Source: Gnetum montanum (lineage: Eukaryota > Streptophyta > Gnetopsida > Gnetales > Gnetaceae). Taken from it: 64,000 nucleotides of DNA. Location of the stretch: the NCBI GenBank assembly GCA_015680685.1, contig MNCI01004442.1, positions 19,380-83,379 of the forward strand, in the 5' to 3' direction. Under the pieces are notes generated by a model. That model saw only the letters and a list, made by a program, of their open reading frames with translations, had not been told where the DNA came from and did no database searches. The position numbers and the translations under genes are program-made. Positions 11,651 through 24,100 of the stretch are shown here, piece after piece (the first letter of the stretch is position 1; each line of letters starts with the position of its first letter).

Positions 11651-12470
11651 CCTTTCTAAGAGGATCATCATCATTTCTCTTGAAAGGAACCTCCTCTTGA
11701 TCATCTAGGTAATCACCTTCTGCACTTTCTCATGCATGTCACTATACATCTAACCTTCTAAATTATTACCTCCAACTCATCAAAGTAACAATTCAGACTA
11801 GAAAATATATTACTAGGATTTCATCTCCCTTTGTTTTTCTTCTTATGTGTCATTACAAAATCTATCAACACAAATCACCAATAATGATCATAATGCATAA
11901 ACCATGAACCACTACTAGCCTCAAACCATGAATAGTAAAGGCCTTGAAAAGCACCATATAACAACATTCAAGAATTACCAATCGACTAAGAAAAGAGGGT
12001 ATACTTAAGGTGGACTACACCTTAATGTTTACAATACTTGTAAGTATAATAAAAGTCATGCCACCTATTAGTGCTTGGTTAGAAGCATAGTGAGAAGGCC
12101 TTAGGCAATAAGCACACATAAAAGACCAATGATATACACACACATAACACACCACAACAAAACATGACATCACAACAAGGATCAAATCTCAATTACATAT
12201 AGCTAATCCTAAACCCTCGTTTGTAATGAGGGATGGTGGCCCAAGTTAAAGAAGAAAAGCCTTCCTAACAAAGCTACATATCCTTATGATGAGGTTCACA
12301 AGAAGTAAAGGTCATGTAGATATAGATACACCCCAAGATATATAGTCAAATTAGAACTTTATAACTCAGTATTCTCCACTAAAATTAAACATGAAACTTG
12401 GAGCTTTTAAAGAAAGAGTCTAACCACTAAAATAACATCTCATTGTTGTACATTTCAATACTTTTCTCTA
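11651..12470. other. Intergenic, nothing recognised
   Basis: AT-rich, no ORF of note and no repeat partner recognised elsewhere in the window. The left part of the 5' LTR of element C may lie in the second half, but its start could not be placed. Confidence 0.5.
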
Positions 12471-12724
12471 GTCATTGGGCATCCCTTCTAGTCAAGATAA
12501 GCTTAAACATGGCAACAATGTTGGATTGCCTCTAAGGAATATATGTCAAAGGAAGATAACCCCAAAAGAACATTTAAAAAATAACCTAGATACATTATTT
12601 TCACATTAATAAAGTTTCCTTTTCATTTTCTTCTACATTGTCCTAATCGCATGTGTTACACATAATGTTGAATGTTACATATACTTGATGTTTGTCATGA
12701 CATCTGTAAATGGGATGTTATAAA

Positions 12725-12741
12725 TAGTATTAGAGCAAACC
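12725..12741 (+). other. Element C primer-binding site
   Basis: TAGTATTAGAGCAAACC two bases after the LTR end GGGATGTTATA; compare TGGTATCAGAGC for plant initiator tRNA-Met. Two transitions in the first 12 bases. Confidence 0.65.
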
Positions 12742-14559
12742 ATGATCTAAGGTCAATAAGAATCAAGGTTGACTAAAATCCAATGATGAACCACAAGCCA
12801 TAACCCAAGGTAAACTATGAATGATTATCAAATGTGCATCATGTTTAAGATGGCCTAGGCCAAAGAAGTAGATTTTTTCCAATTAACTTCCATGGATATC
12901 AATAGCCTAGTAGCCTTTGATTAGATCCAACAATACTTCAACAAGGTAATATTGGTCTAGGTAACTCTTACCTGTGCCTTGATAATGACAAATTTTTGGT
13001 AGTTATCTAAGATTTGAAGCTACTAAGTTCCAACTTAAAGAATTAATTAAATATTCTTTGGTATTTTCTTCATAAGGTTAGTAGCTCATTACCAAGTCTT
13101 CTAAAAAATTGCCTTGTTATTAAATTATGTCATACTTAAAACACTTAAACCTTAACAAATTAATATTGCATATCCTTATCTAGATTTCAATCATCACTAA
13201 TCATATGGAAGTCAAGCTACCATAAGATCTATCATTATTATTTAGCTATTAAAGGCCATTAGCAAGGAGTTGGTAGGAAAACAAGTCCTTAGATAATAAT
13301 GAGATATTCTATCCTATTAGTCATCTTTTTAAAATTACATAAACTAAACTTGATAATCCTTATCACATTCATCTAGTTTCCATCATATTATAACTAAAGT
13401 GAGTCCATTAAGAGCCCAAACTATGCTCATAGGGCATATTGATAAGGATATAGTTTTATCGTTCACTATGTGCCTTCCACTCACTTCCTCAACCTATACC
13501 CTTGGCCATGTTACCTTCACTACGCCCCTACTTGTGTCACCAGTACTCACCTCTCACCTACTAGCACCCTAGCAAAAATTCCCATTTCACATTTTCTATT
13601 GTGAGTTCTAATGATATGTACTTATAATTTCAACAGATATCATAAGCATTTCAAGTTTGTACTAGCTCAGATACTATAGATCAATGCTAGACTAGGTATC
13701 ACAACCGTAGTAGGTCTTTACTAAATATGGACAAGAAAAATTTTAAATTTTAATTAAGAATTCCAAACAAAAAAAATTCAAATATGAGTTCACAAGACTA
13801 ACTAGGTCAAACTACTTGAACAATATGGACTAGGATAAAAAATTTGTAATTAAGTGAGCTCATCTTAGAATTGTACTAGGATGGGTGACCTCTTAAAAAC
13901 TCTTAAAATTCATGTTGAAAAAATAGCTATAATATTTTATTTTGGTAGCCTTTTTTAGTAAAAAAATAGTCATTTTGAATAGATTTCAACTTCTCAGATC
14001 TAATGGTAATATCAAATCTACCATACAAGATGCCAAAAATATTTTTTTAAATCTTTGTCTTTAAATGGTACCCTAACAGCTTCATGAGTTTTATTTAGCA
14101 TAACTCAGACATTTGATGTTTATTTCTAAGATATAAATAATCATTTCTAATATTCTTTGGCCTTCTGAATCCAATGGTGATGTTATATTGTACATTTGGA
14201 TAATTGATAATTAGATGATAATTTATATATTGACTTAATGGATCATAACCTAGATCAACTAACTCTGTCTAACAAATTAGTAGTTAGGACTTAACAAATA
14301 TAATCATTTTTAGCCATCTAGGATCCCTACTTGATCATTAATTATAATGATAGAATCAATGTCCTAGGGGTGGTAGAAATTTCATTAAGAATCTAGGAAA
14401 TGTAACTAAAAGATTACTAATTCAACAAATTAAGTAGTTGAAATTTTCATTTTTAAATTGAAAATGCAAGAACAATTTATATGAATACAACTAATAATTA
14501 GATCATTTGGCAAAGTTCAACTATTATGGAGAATCTTAACCTTGTTTTGACAAGACATA

Positions 14560-15300
14560 TGATATCTACGAGAAGGAAAGAGATGATAGAGAATCTAGAA
14601 ATGAGCATGAAGATGGTAACATATAATGTGCATGCAAGATCCCTAGCCAATGAAGGACAACATCTATTATGTCCACCTTAGGCCTTGGACTAGCACAAAT
14701 ATCAATGTCCATGCATCCTTGCAAAATTAGAAGATTTGAATGCTCATGTCCTATGCTTATAGGATTTCTACCATGTGAATTTCTATACCAATTCCAATCC
14801 AATTTAAGAAAGTCGGCATACGAGGGTATCTAAAAGAATAAAGGTTTTTCTAGTGGTTCTTCCTTTGAACCATATAGACTAGACTATTGTAGAAACCATA
14901 ACATGGACAATTATGTGATCTTCTATAAAGTAGCAAAGATCAAGTTAATACAAGGTTCACATGGAGATTAAAAGACATGATATTTGAAATTCCAAAAGTT
15001 CAAGTCATGGGAAAGAAAGAATGATCAAGATTTCAAAAAAGCCACATAGAATTGGCATTGGTACTTAAAATACAATCCTCAAGAAGATATGTATGTATGG
15101 TCAATGCACATTTGATCATCAATCCAACATCTCCAAATGTTAGACTTTGTCAATTTGATTGATCAAATTGAGAAAAACTTGAAGTATTAGCTAGTCCTAA
15201 CCAAAACTACTCTCGATCTAGTGTCATTCATCCTCTTTGGAGACTTAAATGTAAAAGTTGAAAATGGCATCCATCAATTCTTAACATAAGTGTAGAAGAA
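14560..15300 (+). pseudogene. Possible endonuclease-like remnant
   Basis: Heavily stopped plus-strand frames with MKMVTYNVHARSLANE near the start and LFGDLNVKVENG near 15230. Spacing and motifs recall the endonuclease domain of L1-type LINEs (an opening N-x-R/H-S-L or N-x-N-G-L motif and a later GDFN). No reverse transcriptase was found downstream. The match is weak and could be chance in AT-rich DNA. Confidence 0.25.
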
Positions 15301-16056
15301 CCATTGGAAAAGGAATCCAACTTAAAGAATAAATTTCTATCAATTTATAATGCAATCCCTTTGTCCTATGCATACTTTTCCTACTTTGAACCTTCAATAG
15401 ACAAGTTGAATTCCAAAACTTGATAACAACTTATGCTAATGGATAGTGTTCATCAAGAATTGTAATTTACTAATTATGCTACCATGATTACTAAAGATAG
15501 TTCAACACTTTTCTTCTTTAAGACATTATATTATATTTGGTATGATACCTGATTCTCTCAAGTTACTAAGTTACTGGACTTAATTCTTGAAGTTGAGAAG
15601 CAAGATCAAGCCCTACCAACATGAACAAGGTTATTCATCCATATAGCCCTATGGAAAAATTACGAGTACATCCCTTGATCCAAGAGATTGATGAAAATTA
15701 TGGAGTTTCTTAACCTTGCTTTTATTTCTTATTTTCTTATTTTTATTTTCCTATTTAAATTATATTCTAAATTAGTTAAGTACAATATTGAAGGTAATAA
15801 AAATGAAAAAATGATTTTCCCTACCTTAACTTGGGTAACCAAAGATATGAGTTGCACTTTGTGCAACCTTGGTTTGAACTAGTAATTGGTGGTTGGTAGA
15901 CCTTTAATTCACCTCTCATTATTACCTAGGGATTCAAGTAAGTTGTTGACATGATAAGATTTATTTTTCCTAGATATTCTTCTCATTTATCGGTCATTAT
16001 AGAATAAGTAAGATAACTTTAAAATATTCAACCCCATTTTAAAAGGAGAAATCAAA

Positions 16057-16100
16057 GCATTGGAGCATTGGAGGATTGGAGCATTGGAGCATTGGAGCAT
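16057..16100. repeat. 8-bp tandem repeat (GCATTGGA)n
   Basis: About 5.5 copies of GCATTGGA, with one copy reading GGATTGGA, shortly upstream of the element C polypurine tract. Confidence 0.9.
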
Positions 16101-16150
16101 GAATTAATTATGGAGATAAATCATTAATGCTAACTTATTTGAGGATGAAC

Positions 16151-16170
16151 AAAAGTTGAGGGGGGTAGTT
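16151..16170 (+). other. Element C polypurine tract
   Basis: AAAAGTTGAGGGGGGTAG directly before TGTGACATCCC. The preceding GAGGATGAAC is also typical of the 3' end of plant gypsy elements. Confidence 0.7.
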
Positions 16171-16560
16171 TGTGACATCCCTATTCCCAAAATAAAGTCA
16201 TTTCATAATAAAGATTATGTTGCTTTATAACAAATTATATAATTACTATAATAAAACCTAAAAGGGTACATTGTAATAACATGCATATCTCTTGAGGTAA
16301 CCTTTGAGGCTTTGACCTTAGGTATATATACCCAAGAGTTAGATGTCATGCTAGGATAGAGTTGTGGAACTGATAAAGTTGAGTAATGAGTGTCATGTGA
16401 AGTGCGACAAAAGGATGGCTAGACATCCTTCTAGCTAAATATAAACCTAAATATGGTAGCAATGTTGGAATGCCTCTAAAGGATAAATACCAAAGGAAAA
16501 TAATCCCAAGGATCCCTGAGAGCATTTTATATTTGTCATTGCATCTAGAATCGAATATCA
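16171..16560 (+). repeat. Element C 3' LTR (truncated)
   Basis: Begins TGTGACATCCC. The stretch 16430-16530 aligns with 12490-12590 (CTTCTAG..., AAACATGG/TATGG, CAATGTTGGA, TGCCTCTAA, AAAGGAA). Similarity is lost after about 16540, before the expected GGGATGTTACA end. Confidence 0.55.
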
Positions 16561-17910
16561 TACTTTCTAGGTTTAATTATGATGCACAATAATGATAGAT
16601 TTATGCTCTTTGAGTATTTGAAAAATTACATTATGTAGAGAAGCATATATCTTTTTAAATGATAATATTACCATCATTAGAAGGATGGATACTTAAGCAC
16701 TTTTAGCAAAAGTTTGAAATTCTAAAACCATATAAATTTAATTAAATATCAAAAAATTTAAAGGAAACCACACATCCTGGTAAAGGAGAACATTGATTAT
16801 CATTAAAAGAAACACATTGATTGAACATTTTAAAGAAACCTAATGACTGTTTAAAAAAAAAGAGTACTAATAATTGATTTAAAATAAAAGAAACTTAGCT
16901 CTGTAATGAGTTTTTAATTCTTTTTGCTAAGAGGATGGCTTCCTATTGGAGATAACTTGTAGTGTACCTCCAAGAGACAAAACTCCTTTAGCAAGTCCTT
17001 ACATTGGGCATTTTTTCCTTTTGGTAATTTAGCAAAAACTGATTAATTTTGATTTGATTCTATATTAAGTTCTTTCTCCTTCACCTAGAGTGATTTGAAC
17101 TAATCAAGAAAAGAAGGAAAAGAAGCAAATATAAACATAGGTATGTACTTAGGTATAGACAAAGTGACTATTAGTCCAAGACTACTCACATTAACATTTT
17201 CAAAATAAAAGTCTTGAAATGATCAAGAATTATAGAGAGAAAATTTTGGTTCCTCAAATTTGGGAGTTTGCACCTCCCCCAAAAACTCTCCTATGAACTC
17301 ATTTATCTTCCCCTTCCCACCCACACCATCCCCCACCCACCCAGCCCCCCCTCCCCCCAACCCCCACCCTTGTTATTTCTTGCATTCGCAAATGATTTTT
17401 CCCTTTTGGAGCTTCCCTCCTCTAGGTTGTTTGGGTCCCTACTCCTTTTGGCTTTCTCTGTCTTGTTAATACTTGCATATGCATAAATAAGAGTAACCAC
17501 AACATCAACATTCTTAAAATATAGGAGTTGGAACACTAAGAATTAACCATAATCACATAATTGATACGCTAAAACTTGCTAAGGAATCAAAATACCAAGT
17601 ACAAGTGTATGGATTCATTGTTATAGGTACACTTGTATATTTCACAATTCCAGTACCAGCTTTACCTAAACCTCCATGTTTAAAATAAAAATACAAAAAA
17701 GGAAAAACAATATGAAATATATTTAAAGTCAAATAATGCTATAGCTAAAATGAGAGGCTTCAATTTTATGATAGGCCACGTAACCCTCTTCTTGTGTGGC
17801 ACCTTCTAGTATCATGGCAATTTTGGCTTATTACCACCATCACAACAACAACTAACCCTACCTATGCTAGTGTGATTCTACCTCTTTTTCTTTTTAATTT
17901 TAAAAGAAAC
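16561..17910. other. Intergenic AT-rich DNA with a C-rich tract
   Basis: No coding frame is supported. The overlapping open frames at 17260-17536 are produced by the C-rich tract at 17317-17370 and are not genes. Confidence 0.6.
17317..17370 (-). other. Potential G-quadruplex tract on the minus strand
   Basis: The plus strand carries about eight runs of three to seven C (CCCCCACCCACCCAG and onward), so the minus strand has many G-runs with loops of one to three bases. It is striking in otherwise AT-rich DNA. Formation of a quadruplex is inference. Confidence 0.6.
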
Positions 17911-18225
17911 TAGCCCTCGCCATACTTCATTTGTAAAAGAAAAGAATCTAATACTCAACCTCGCATTTATTATTGCTAGTGGTACTTTGCTTTTATTATT
18001 TTGATCCATAACCCTTTCCACATTTTATTTGTAAGAGAAAAGAATCAAATACTCAACCTTGCATTTATTATTGTGAGTGGTACCTTGCACTTATTATTGT
18101 GAGCCATAGCCCTTACCACATTTCATTTGTAAAAGAAAAGAATCCAATACTTAACCTTGCATTTATTATTACCAATGGTACCTTGCACTTATTATTAGGA
18201 CCCCACTTATTATTAGGACCCATAA
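17911..18225. repeat. 98-bp tandem repeat, three copies
   Basis: Units start at 17911, 18009 and 18107, spaced exactly 98 bp; each holds CATTTGTAAAAGAAAAGAAT-like and GCATTTATTATT blocks. A short extra piece, CACTTATTATTAGGACC, is duplicated at the right edge. Confidence 0.9.
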
Positions 18226-18724
18226 TCCTATGTGGATTAGTTTATGGTTTACCTCAAACAAATACTAATTTTATTCTTAACTAATAATCATAGCCTATTC
18301 AATGTTAGGGAAAAAAATAATGAGTGACAGTATAGGTTGGGCAACAGACTTGGTAGAGTTACTATTTAAAACTTGTTAAAGATCTATAATAATGTTATAC
18401 TCTTATTTAAAATGGACTTACCTTACATCAAGTAATATCTTTCCCCAAGTTTAACCATTAATTTTCTTTTTAATTTTAAAATCATTTCAAAGTTGTTTAG
18501 CAATTATCATAATAATAATAATAATTAGAAACTAAAGATTTGAAAAATGCCTCCTAAACATATCCTTATCCCTGCTCTTAAAAAACTCCTACTCCTGTAG
18601 TTGGTGACCATGAATTTATGAGCTTAGGCTCAATGATATAAAAACTTATAATTTATAACCCCATGGTAAGCATAGGACTGTTGATGTCAACACCACAAAT
18701 ATGTATACAACGTTATGTAATCCA
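18226..18724. other. Intergenic, nothing recognised
   Basis: AT-rich with a short (ATA)n run near 18510-18522; no frame or repeat partner seen. Confidence 0.5.
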
Positions 18725-19217
18725 AGAGGGGATGGAACAACTCGGAGAGTAAAACAGCGTCTAACATGAAAACAACTGCATCAAACTCAAAATCTTTAGA
18801 GTAGCATGCTTTAATTTGGTTTTCAAAGGAGCTGACGAAAGCACGGAGTTGTCACAGCAAATCCTTAACATGTTCATCCGTGGCTTCCAAACCCTGGTAG
18901 TCCAGCCATCACCTTAAAGCAGAGTGAAGGGCCTTGAGTTTGTGAGATCTGAGGTTGAAGTTAGGGGTGATGTTAGGGTTGATGTAGTGGCAGTGATATG
19001 GGGCACTCTCACAATGCAGGGGAGAGGCTCTACTTTTGCTGTTGGATGCCTCTTGTTGCACAGTGCAAGCAAATTATCTGCAATATCAATCGCTACATGG
19101 ACATGCCCACATCCCTCAGCCATGGTTGTACATGGATGGTGGCAAAGTTCAGACATGTATGAACATAAGGACATGGTAAAAACTGATCCCATCCTTCATA
19201 GGGTGCAGTTCGCTTAA
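18725..19217 (-). pseudogene. Truncated DUF247 (UPF0481) pseudogene
   Basis: Nucleotide-level match to 38571-39080 of the DUF247 gene in the same orientation. Shared blocks include AACAGCGTCTAACATGAA, TTCATCCGTGGCTTCCAAA and CATGCCCACATCC. The minus-strand peptide has TTMAEGCGHVHVAI and LPCIVRVPHI, matching TTMAEGCGHVPITI and LPCIVRVPEI. The part coding for the following LKELNTKAHVPEVVGLG block is deleted, which shifts the frame, and an in-frame stop interrupts the later DLL-QLR segment. Only the N-terminal third of a DUF247 protein remains. Here the frame across the later FEN-QIKACYS segment is intact, so this copy serves as a reference for the 1-bp deletion in the 37-39 kb gene. Confidence 0.78.
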
Positions 19218-20000
19218 TCAAGCCATGTAAAATTAATTATACACGGTGAATACGGATGTTTAAAATTTAAATGCTGTTTGAGGTCATGCCAATCCCAGTC
19301 AATCTTTACGGAATGTGGATTTCAAATGTTTTCTAATATAAATAATTCACTAATTCAGCAACACTCCATGCACAACAGTAAAACTATTAAATCTTATTTA
19401 AATTTGACTGTATATCTATACTACTATAGAGATCCATAGCTGCTGCATACCGTAAAAATGATACATGTCAATTGGGTCCACCATCCAATGTCTTTCTCCA
19501 ACGATACATGATCCATTTTTTCCCTGTTCCCTTCAAGCCGATTGACAAGACGTACATAAAAAGATCTTTGATAGCATGGGATCTCTGAAACATAAACGGT
19601 GCATTTATATTAAGCAACGCAACAACAATTGTGCGCAGGCCAGTCACAATGACAGGGTAGTGATATTAACCATGGTTAACTATTAGCTCTGATGTACAGA
19701 GGCCTTGAGAAAAGGAGGAATTATTGTGAAATTTGAAGGCATCATAAACCAGCAAACTTAGTTTCAAAGAAAAACGGTTTAGGTTCAAGGGTTACCCGCA
19801 TCTTTCCTGGTTAAAGTTAGATGATAATTCCTGGTTGTAGCATACACATTGAATATTCATACTTCACTGACATTTATTTCCCATGTTGCAGATTTCAAAT
19901 AAGAAGAAGAAATGAATTCTATTACCTAAATTTCAAAGTTATTGAAGATCATTGAAGTACACCAAAATAAAGAAAAAATGTACAGATCAAAAGAAAAAGT
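19218..20000. other. Intergenic, nothing recognised
   Basis: Somewhat richer in CG than the flanking TE DNA, perhaps old gene-flanking sequence beside the DUF247 pseudogene. No frame or RNA gene recognised. Confidence 0.45.
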
Positions 20001-20005
20001 TGAAG

Positions 20006-20415
20006 TGTAAGGGTGGATGAAGGCAAATCTGACTTGATTTTCTCCAGATATTTTGGCCCTGCCTTATTATATTTTATGTCTATGCTATAATTGGTGCCAT
20101 ACATATCTCGACCAAAATACACTATCTTATCCCTTTATTGATTTTGGACTCTGTGATAATATATAAGGAGCTTAAAGGTAACATCCATAATACCACATTT
20201 TTTTCAAAGCATAAACTTGAGAATAATCTACTTTCATTTGTAAATTCTCCTTGAACTTTAGTCTTCTAAAGCTATGTTGCTAATGGTCCAAGAGTTGATT
20301 TTTTGTTGGGGTTTTTCACCTTGAAGGTTTCCCCTAAGGTAACTCTATGTCTTTTTTGTTTTCTGCAATTTCTTTAAATTTAATATAATATTGATGCAAC
20401 CAACTATGAATAACA
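20006..20415 (+). repeat. Element D 5' LTR
   Basis: 410 bp, TGTAAG...AACA. Contains a TATA-like ATAATATATAAGGA near 20156-20169 that is conserved in the 3' LTR (CAATATATAAGGA), so it is the likely promoter. Confidence 0.92.
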
Positions 20416-20417
20416 AT

Positions 20418-20430
20418 TGATACGCAAGCC
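20418..20430 (+). other. Element D primer-binding site
   Basis: TGATACGCAAGCC two bases after the LTR; 8 of 13 match TGGTATCAGAGCC. Position is right, sequence decayed. Confidence 0.65.
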
Positions 20431-20499
20431 AAGTTCCATGCACCACTATTATTTTGTCAAGTAACTGTAAGGAAAAATCATAACCAACTCTCTATCCAA

Positions 20500-21192
20500 A
20501 TTGAGATTGAAAAGTTCAACAGGTCCAACTATGAATTATGGAAGATCAAGATGTAGGCTCTCCTCATTGAAAAGGACCAGCACTATGCAATTTTGCAAGT
20601 AAAGCTTAGTAAAATGTCTCATGAGGAGTGGGGAACGTTGAACTTGAAGGTGATAAGTTCAATTCATTTATGTCTTTTAGATTTAGTATTGCTTAATGTT
20701 TACAAAGATTTATGAGATAAATTGGAAACTTTGTATCAAACAAAGTCCCTAACCAATAAGTTGTTGACGAAATGATTCTATGATTGTAAAATGGTTGAAG
20801 GTACTACCATTATAGAACACTTGAATGTATTTAATACACTGGTCCATTAGTTGCAATCTATGGGGGTGAAAATGAATGAGGAAGATCAATGTATCACACT
20901 TCTTAGCACACTTCCAAATTCATGGGATACATTTGTGATGGCTATAAGTAATACATCTACCAACTTTATTTTTGATAATATTGTTGGTCAATTGTTATTT
21001 GAGGAAGCAAGAAGGAAAACTTCTACTCCTGAAAATGATGTATTATTTATCAAAAATGATGTAAAGCCAAAGTTTGTTAAGAGGTCTCAATTTAAGAATA
21101 AGCCTCAAAAATTTGTAAAGAAGCCACTTAAATGTTGCAATTGTGGTAAAGTTGGTCATATAAAGAAAGATTATAAAGCCCCTCCAAAAAGG
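20500..21192 (+). pseudogene. Element D gag
   Basis: Frame opens with IEKFNRSNYELWKIKM, the usual start of this copia gag class, and continues through KLETLYQ, TLPNSWDTF and FEEARRK to a zinc knuckle at 21133-21174 (C-x2-C-x4-H-x4 then Tyr in place of the last Cys, TGT to TAT). In-frame stops at 20554 (TAG), in the L-x-DKLETLYQ segment (TGA), before FYDCKM (TGA) and at VH-x-LQSMG (TAG) all fit single transitions from Gln, Trp or Arg codons expected there. Gag is the RNA-binding particle protein. Confidence 0.88.
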
Positions 21193-24100
21193 GCAAAAAG
21201 AGTAATGTACCAAAAAGTGATCAAGTCCCTCTTGCTCAAGAGGAAGATTTGTATGTTTTCTCATCTTTTGATAATGCTGATAAATATTCATGGTATGTGG
21301 ACTTGGGTGCATCTCATCACTACACTCCACATGTTGATTGGTTCAATGAGTATACATCATCTAATCTTGGAATGGTAAGATTGGGTAATGATGGTTTATG
21401 CAAATTTATAGGTTATGGAAAGGTAAAGATTTAGTTTTAAAATGGAGTTGTTAAGTCGATTTCCAATGTATGTCATGTTCCAACACTTACTAAAAACTTT
21501 TTGTCTGTAAGTGAATTGGATGATGCAAAACTAACTATTATCTTTGGAGGTAGAAAATGTTCAATACTACATGGCTCATCTCTTTTGGCTTCTAGAATTA
21601 AAATAGCCAAGTTCTTTAAATTAGAAGCTATGAAATTAAAGAAGAAATTAAGTGCATTTGCAGTTATTGATTTAAATTCAAGTATTGATTTGTGGCATAA
21701 AATAATGGGACATTTTGTTGAAAAAGAACTTAAGAAACTTTACAAGAAAGGTAAATTCAAGCTTTCAAAAGATTCCTTGGATTTTTTTCATCATTGTCTA
21801 CATGGTAGAGAGAGGCATCACAATTTTCAAAGAAGTAATGCTAAATCTCTTCAGATATTAGAACTAATACATAGTAATGTATGTGAACTAGTTAAAGATA
21901 TTAAAACAAGTTCTCTTGGAGGTGTTATGTATTATGTTTCTTTTATTGAGGATTATTCTAGAAAGAGCTTGATCTATTTATTAAAACATAAGTTTGCAGT
22001 ATTTGGAAAATTCATAGAATTCAAAGCTCTTGTTGAGAATTATTTAGAAAAGAAAATCAAAATTCTAAGAACTAGAAATGGTGGTGAGTTTTGCTCAAAT
22101 GAATTTGATGTTTTTTTGTAAAGAACAAGGCATTAAAAGGCAAAAGACTATTCCAAGGACTTTTGAACAAAATGGAGTAGCAAAGCACTTCAATCAAACA
22201 TTGATGGAATGTGTCAAATGTATGCTTATTGAATCTAATCTTGACAAACATTTTTGGGCTGAAGTAGTAATGACTGCATGCTATCTTATTAATAGATCTC
22301 CTTCATCAGCTCTTAATGGAAAACTTTCAAATGAAGTTTGGAGTGGTAGGTCCATTAATTTAAACTATTTGAAGATTTTGGTTGTGAAGCCTATGTACAT
22401 GCTCCAAAATCTGATAGGTCTAAATTAGACATTAAGTCTATCAAATATATTTTTCTTGCCTATGAACATGGTGTCAGAGCTTATAAGTTCTATAACCCAC
22501 AAACTAAAAGGATTATTTATAGTTGAGATGTTATCTTTAGAGAAAAATGCGGATCTATGAAGGAAGAATGTTCTAATACTAAAACTCCTTTAAATGATGT
22601 AACTCCTATCTATGTGCCTATTGAAATTAATCATGAAATTTCTAAGGGTCATCCTCCCTCAGTTGGGGATATTGCCCCTAGTGAACAAGATAGTGGTAGC
22701 ATGGTAAATGAGGAGGAACAACATGAAGAGCAAGAAAATAGTTTTAATGAAGATGAGCTATTAATATGTTGAACATGTATAAGAAAATTACCCTCACATC
22801 TAGAAGAATATATCTTGTTTACTAAAAATAATGAGCCATCAACATATGATGAGGCATGTTCATCTATGTAAAACACAAAGTGCAAATAGGTAATGAATGC
22901 TAAAATGTTATCAATTCACAAAAATAAAACTTGGGAATTAATTGAGCTTCCATTAGAGAGAAAACCCATTGGAAATAAATGGATGTATAATACAAAGTAC
23001 AACTTGTAGCTAAAGGATTTTCTCAAAGAAAGGGGTTTGATTATGATAAAATCTTCTCTCCAGTAATAAAATTAACATCCATAAGACCATTGTTGGCTAT
23101 CACAACAATTTATGATCTTGAACTTGAACAAATGGATATGAAAATAGCATTCCTCAATGGTGATCTTGAGGAAGAAATATATATGCTTCAACCTAAAGGA
23201 TATGAAATTAAAAGAAAAGATCATATGGTGTGTTGGTTATTAAAATCACTATATGGGCTCAAACAAGCACCAAGAATGTGAAATAAAAAATTTAATGACC
23301 ACATGATAAATCTTAGCTTCATTAAAAGTTTTGAAGACTCCTGTATGTATGTTAAAAATACAAGTGACAAATATGTTATCTTGCTACTATATGTCAATGA
23401 CATGTTAATAGTAGGTAATAACATACATGATATTTAGAAGTTAAAACTTCATCTGTCTTCTCAATTTGAGATAAAGGATCTTAGTGCTACACAAAAAATT
23501 TTGGACATGGAAATTAAAAGGGACAAGGCTAATAAAAAGTTTTGCCTTGGACAATCTACATATGTTGAAAATATTTTTAAAAAATTTAATCTGCATGATT
23601 GCAAACTTGTGACTACACCCTTTGAAACTTCTATTAAACTTTCAATTGAACAATGCCCAAAGAAAAGTGAAGAAAAAGAGGTCATGGTTAAAATTCCATA
23701 TGCTAGTGTTATCAGTAGTTTAATGTCTGCAATGGTTTCTATTAGACCTAATATATTCTTACATTCTTGGAAAACATAGTAGGTATATGTCTAATCTAGG
23801 GAAACAACACTAGATTGCAATGAAGCGAGTCTTTTGTTTTCTTCGAGGTACTTCAAATTATGGGATCTCTTATCAAAATGATTCCAATGGACTTCATGGC
23901 TTTGTTAATGCAGATTGGGGTAGTGATATTGATAGTAGGAAATCCACTAGTGGATATGTGTTTAATCTTTTTGGTTGTGCTATTTCTTGGAAAAGTCAAA
24001 AACAATCTTGTATTGCTCAGTCTACCACTGAAGCTAAATATGTTGCTACTAACCTGACATATAGAGAGGCTATATGACTCCAAAGGATAGTAGCTAAACT

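Larger units (their letters stand above)
12471..16560 (+). mobile_element. Element C: decayed plus-strand LTR retrotransposon
   Basis: Supported by four signals. The repeated block around CAATGTTGGA-TGCCTCTAA occurs at 12520 and 16463. An LTR end GGGATGTTATA at 12722 is followed by a tRNA-Met-type primer site at 12725. A purine tract AAAAGTTGAGGGGGG at 16151 precedes TGTGACATCCC at 16171. The LTR start TGTGACATCCC and end GGGATGTTATA form an inverted pair, as is common in plant LTRs. The 3.4 kb interior has no convincing gag or pol, so the element is old or was never complete. The 5' limit is not resolved and the 3' LTR seems truncated near 16560. Confidence 0.6.

Noticed and set aside
14560-15300. 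LINE endonuclease as a firm call
   Set aside because: Only two short motif resemblances and many stops; kept only as a low-confidence remnant because no reverse transcriptase follows.
16346-16561. 71-codon minus-strand frame
   Set aside because: Lies in the element C 3' LTR, whose plus-strand features explain the sequence.
17260-17536. Pro-rich open frames on both strands
   Set aside because: Artefact of the C-rich tract; no homology pattern and overlapping on both strands.
18924-19217. 97-codon plus-strand frame
   Set aside because: Antisense of the DUF247 pseudogene.
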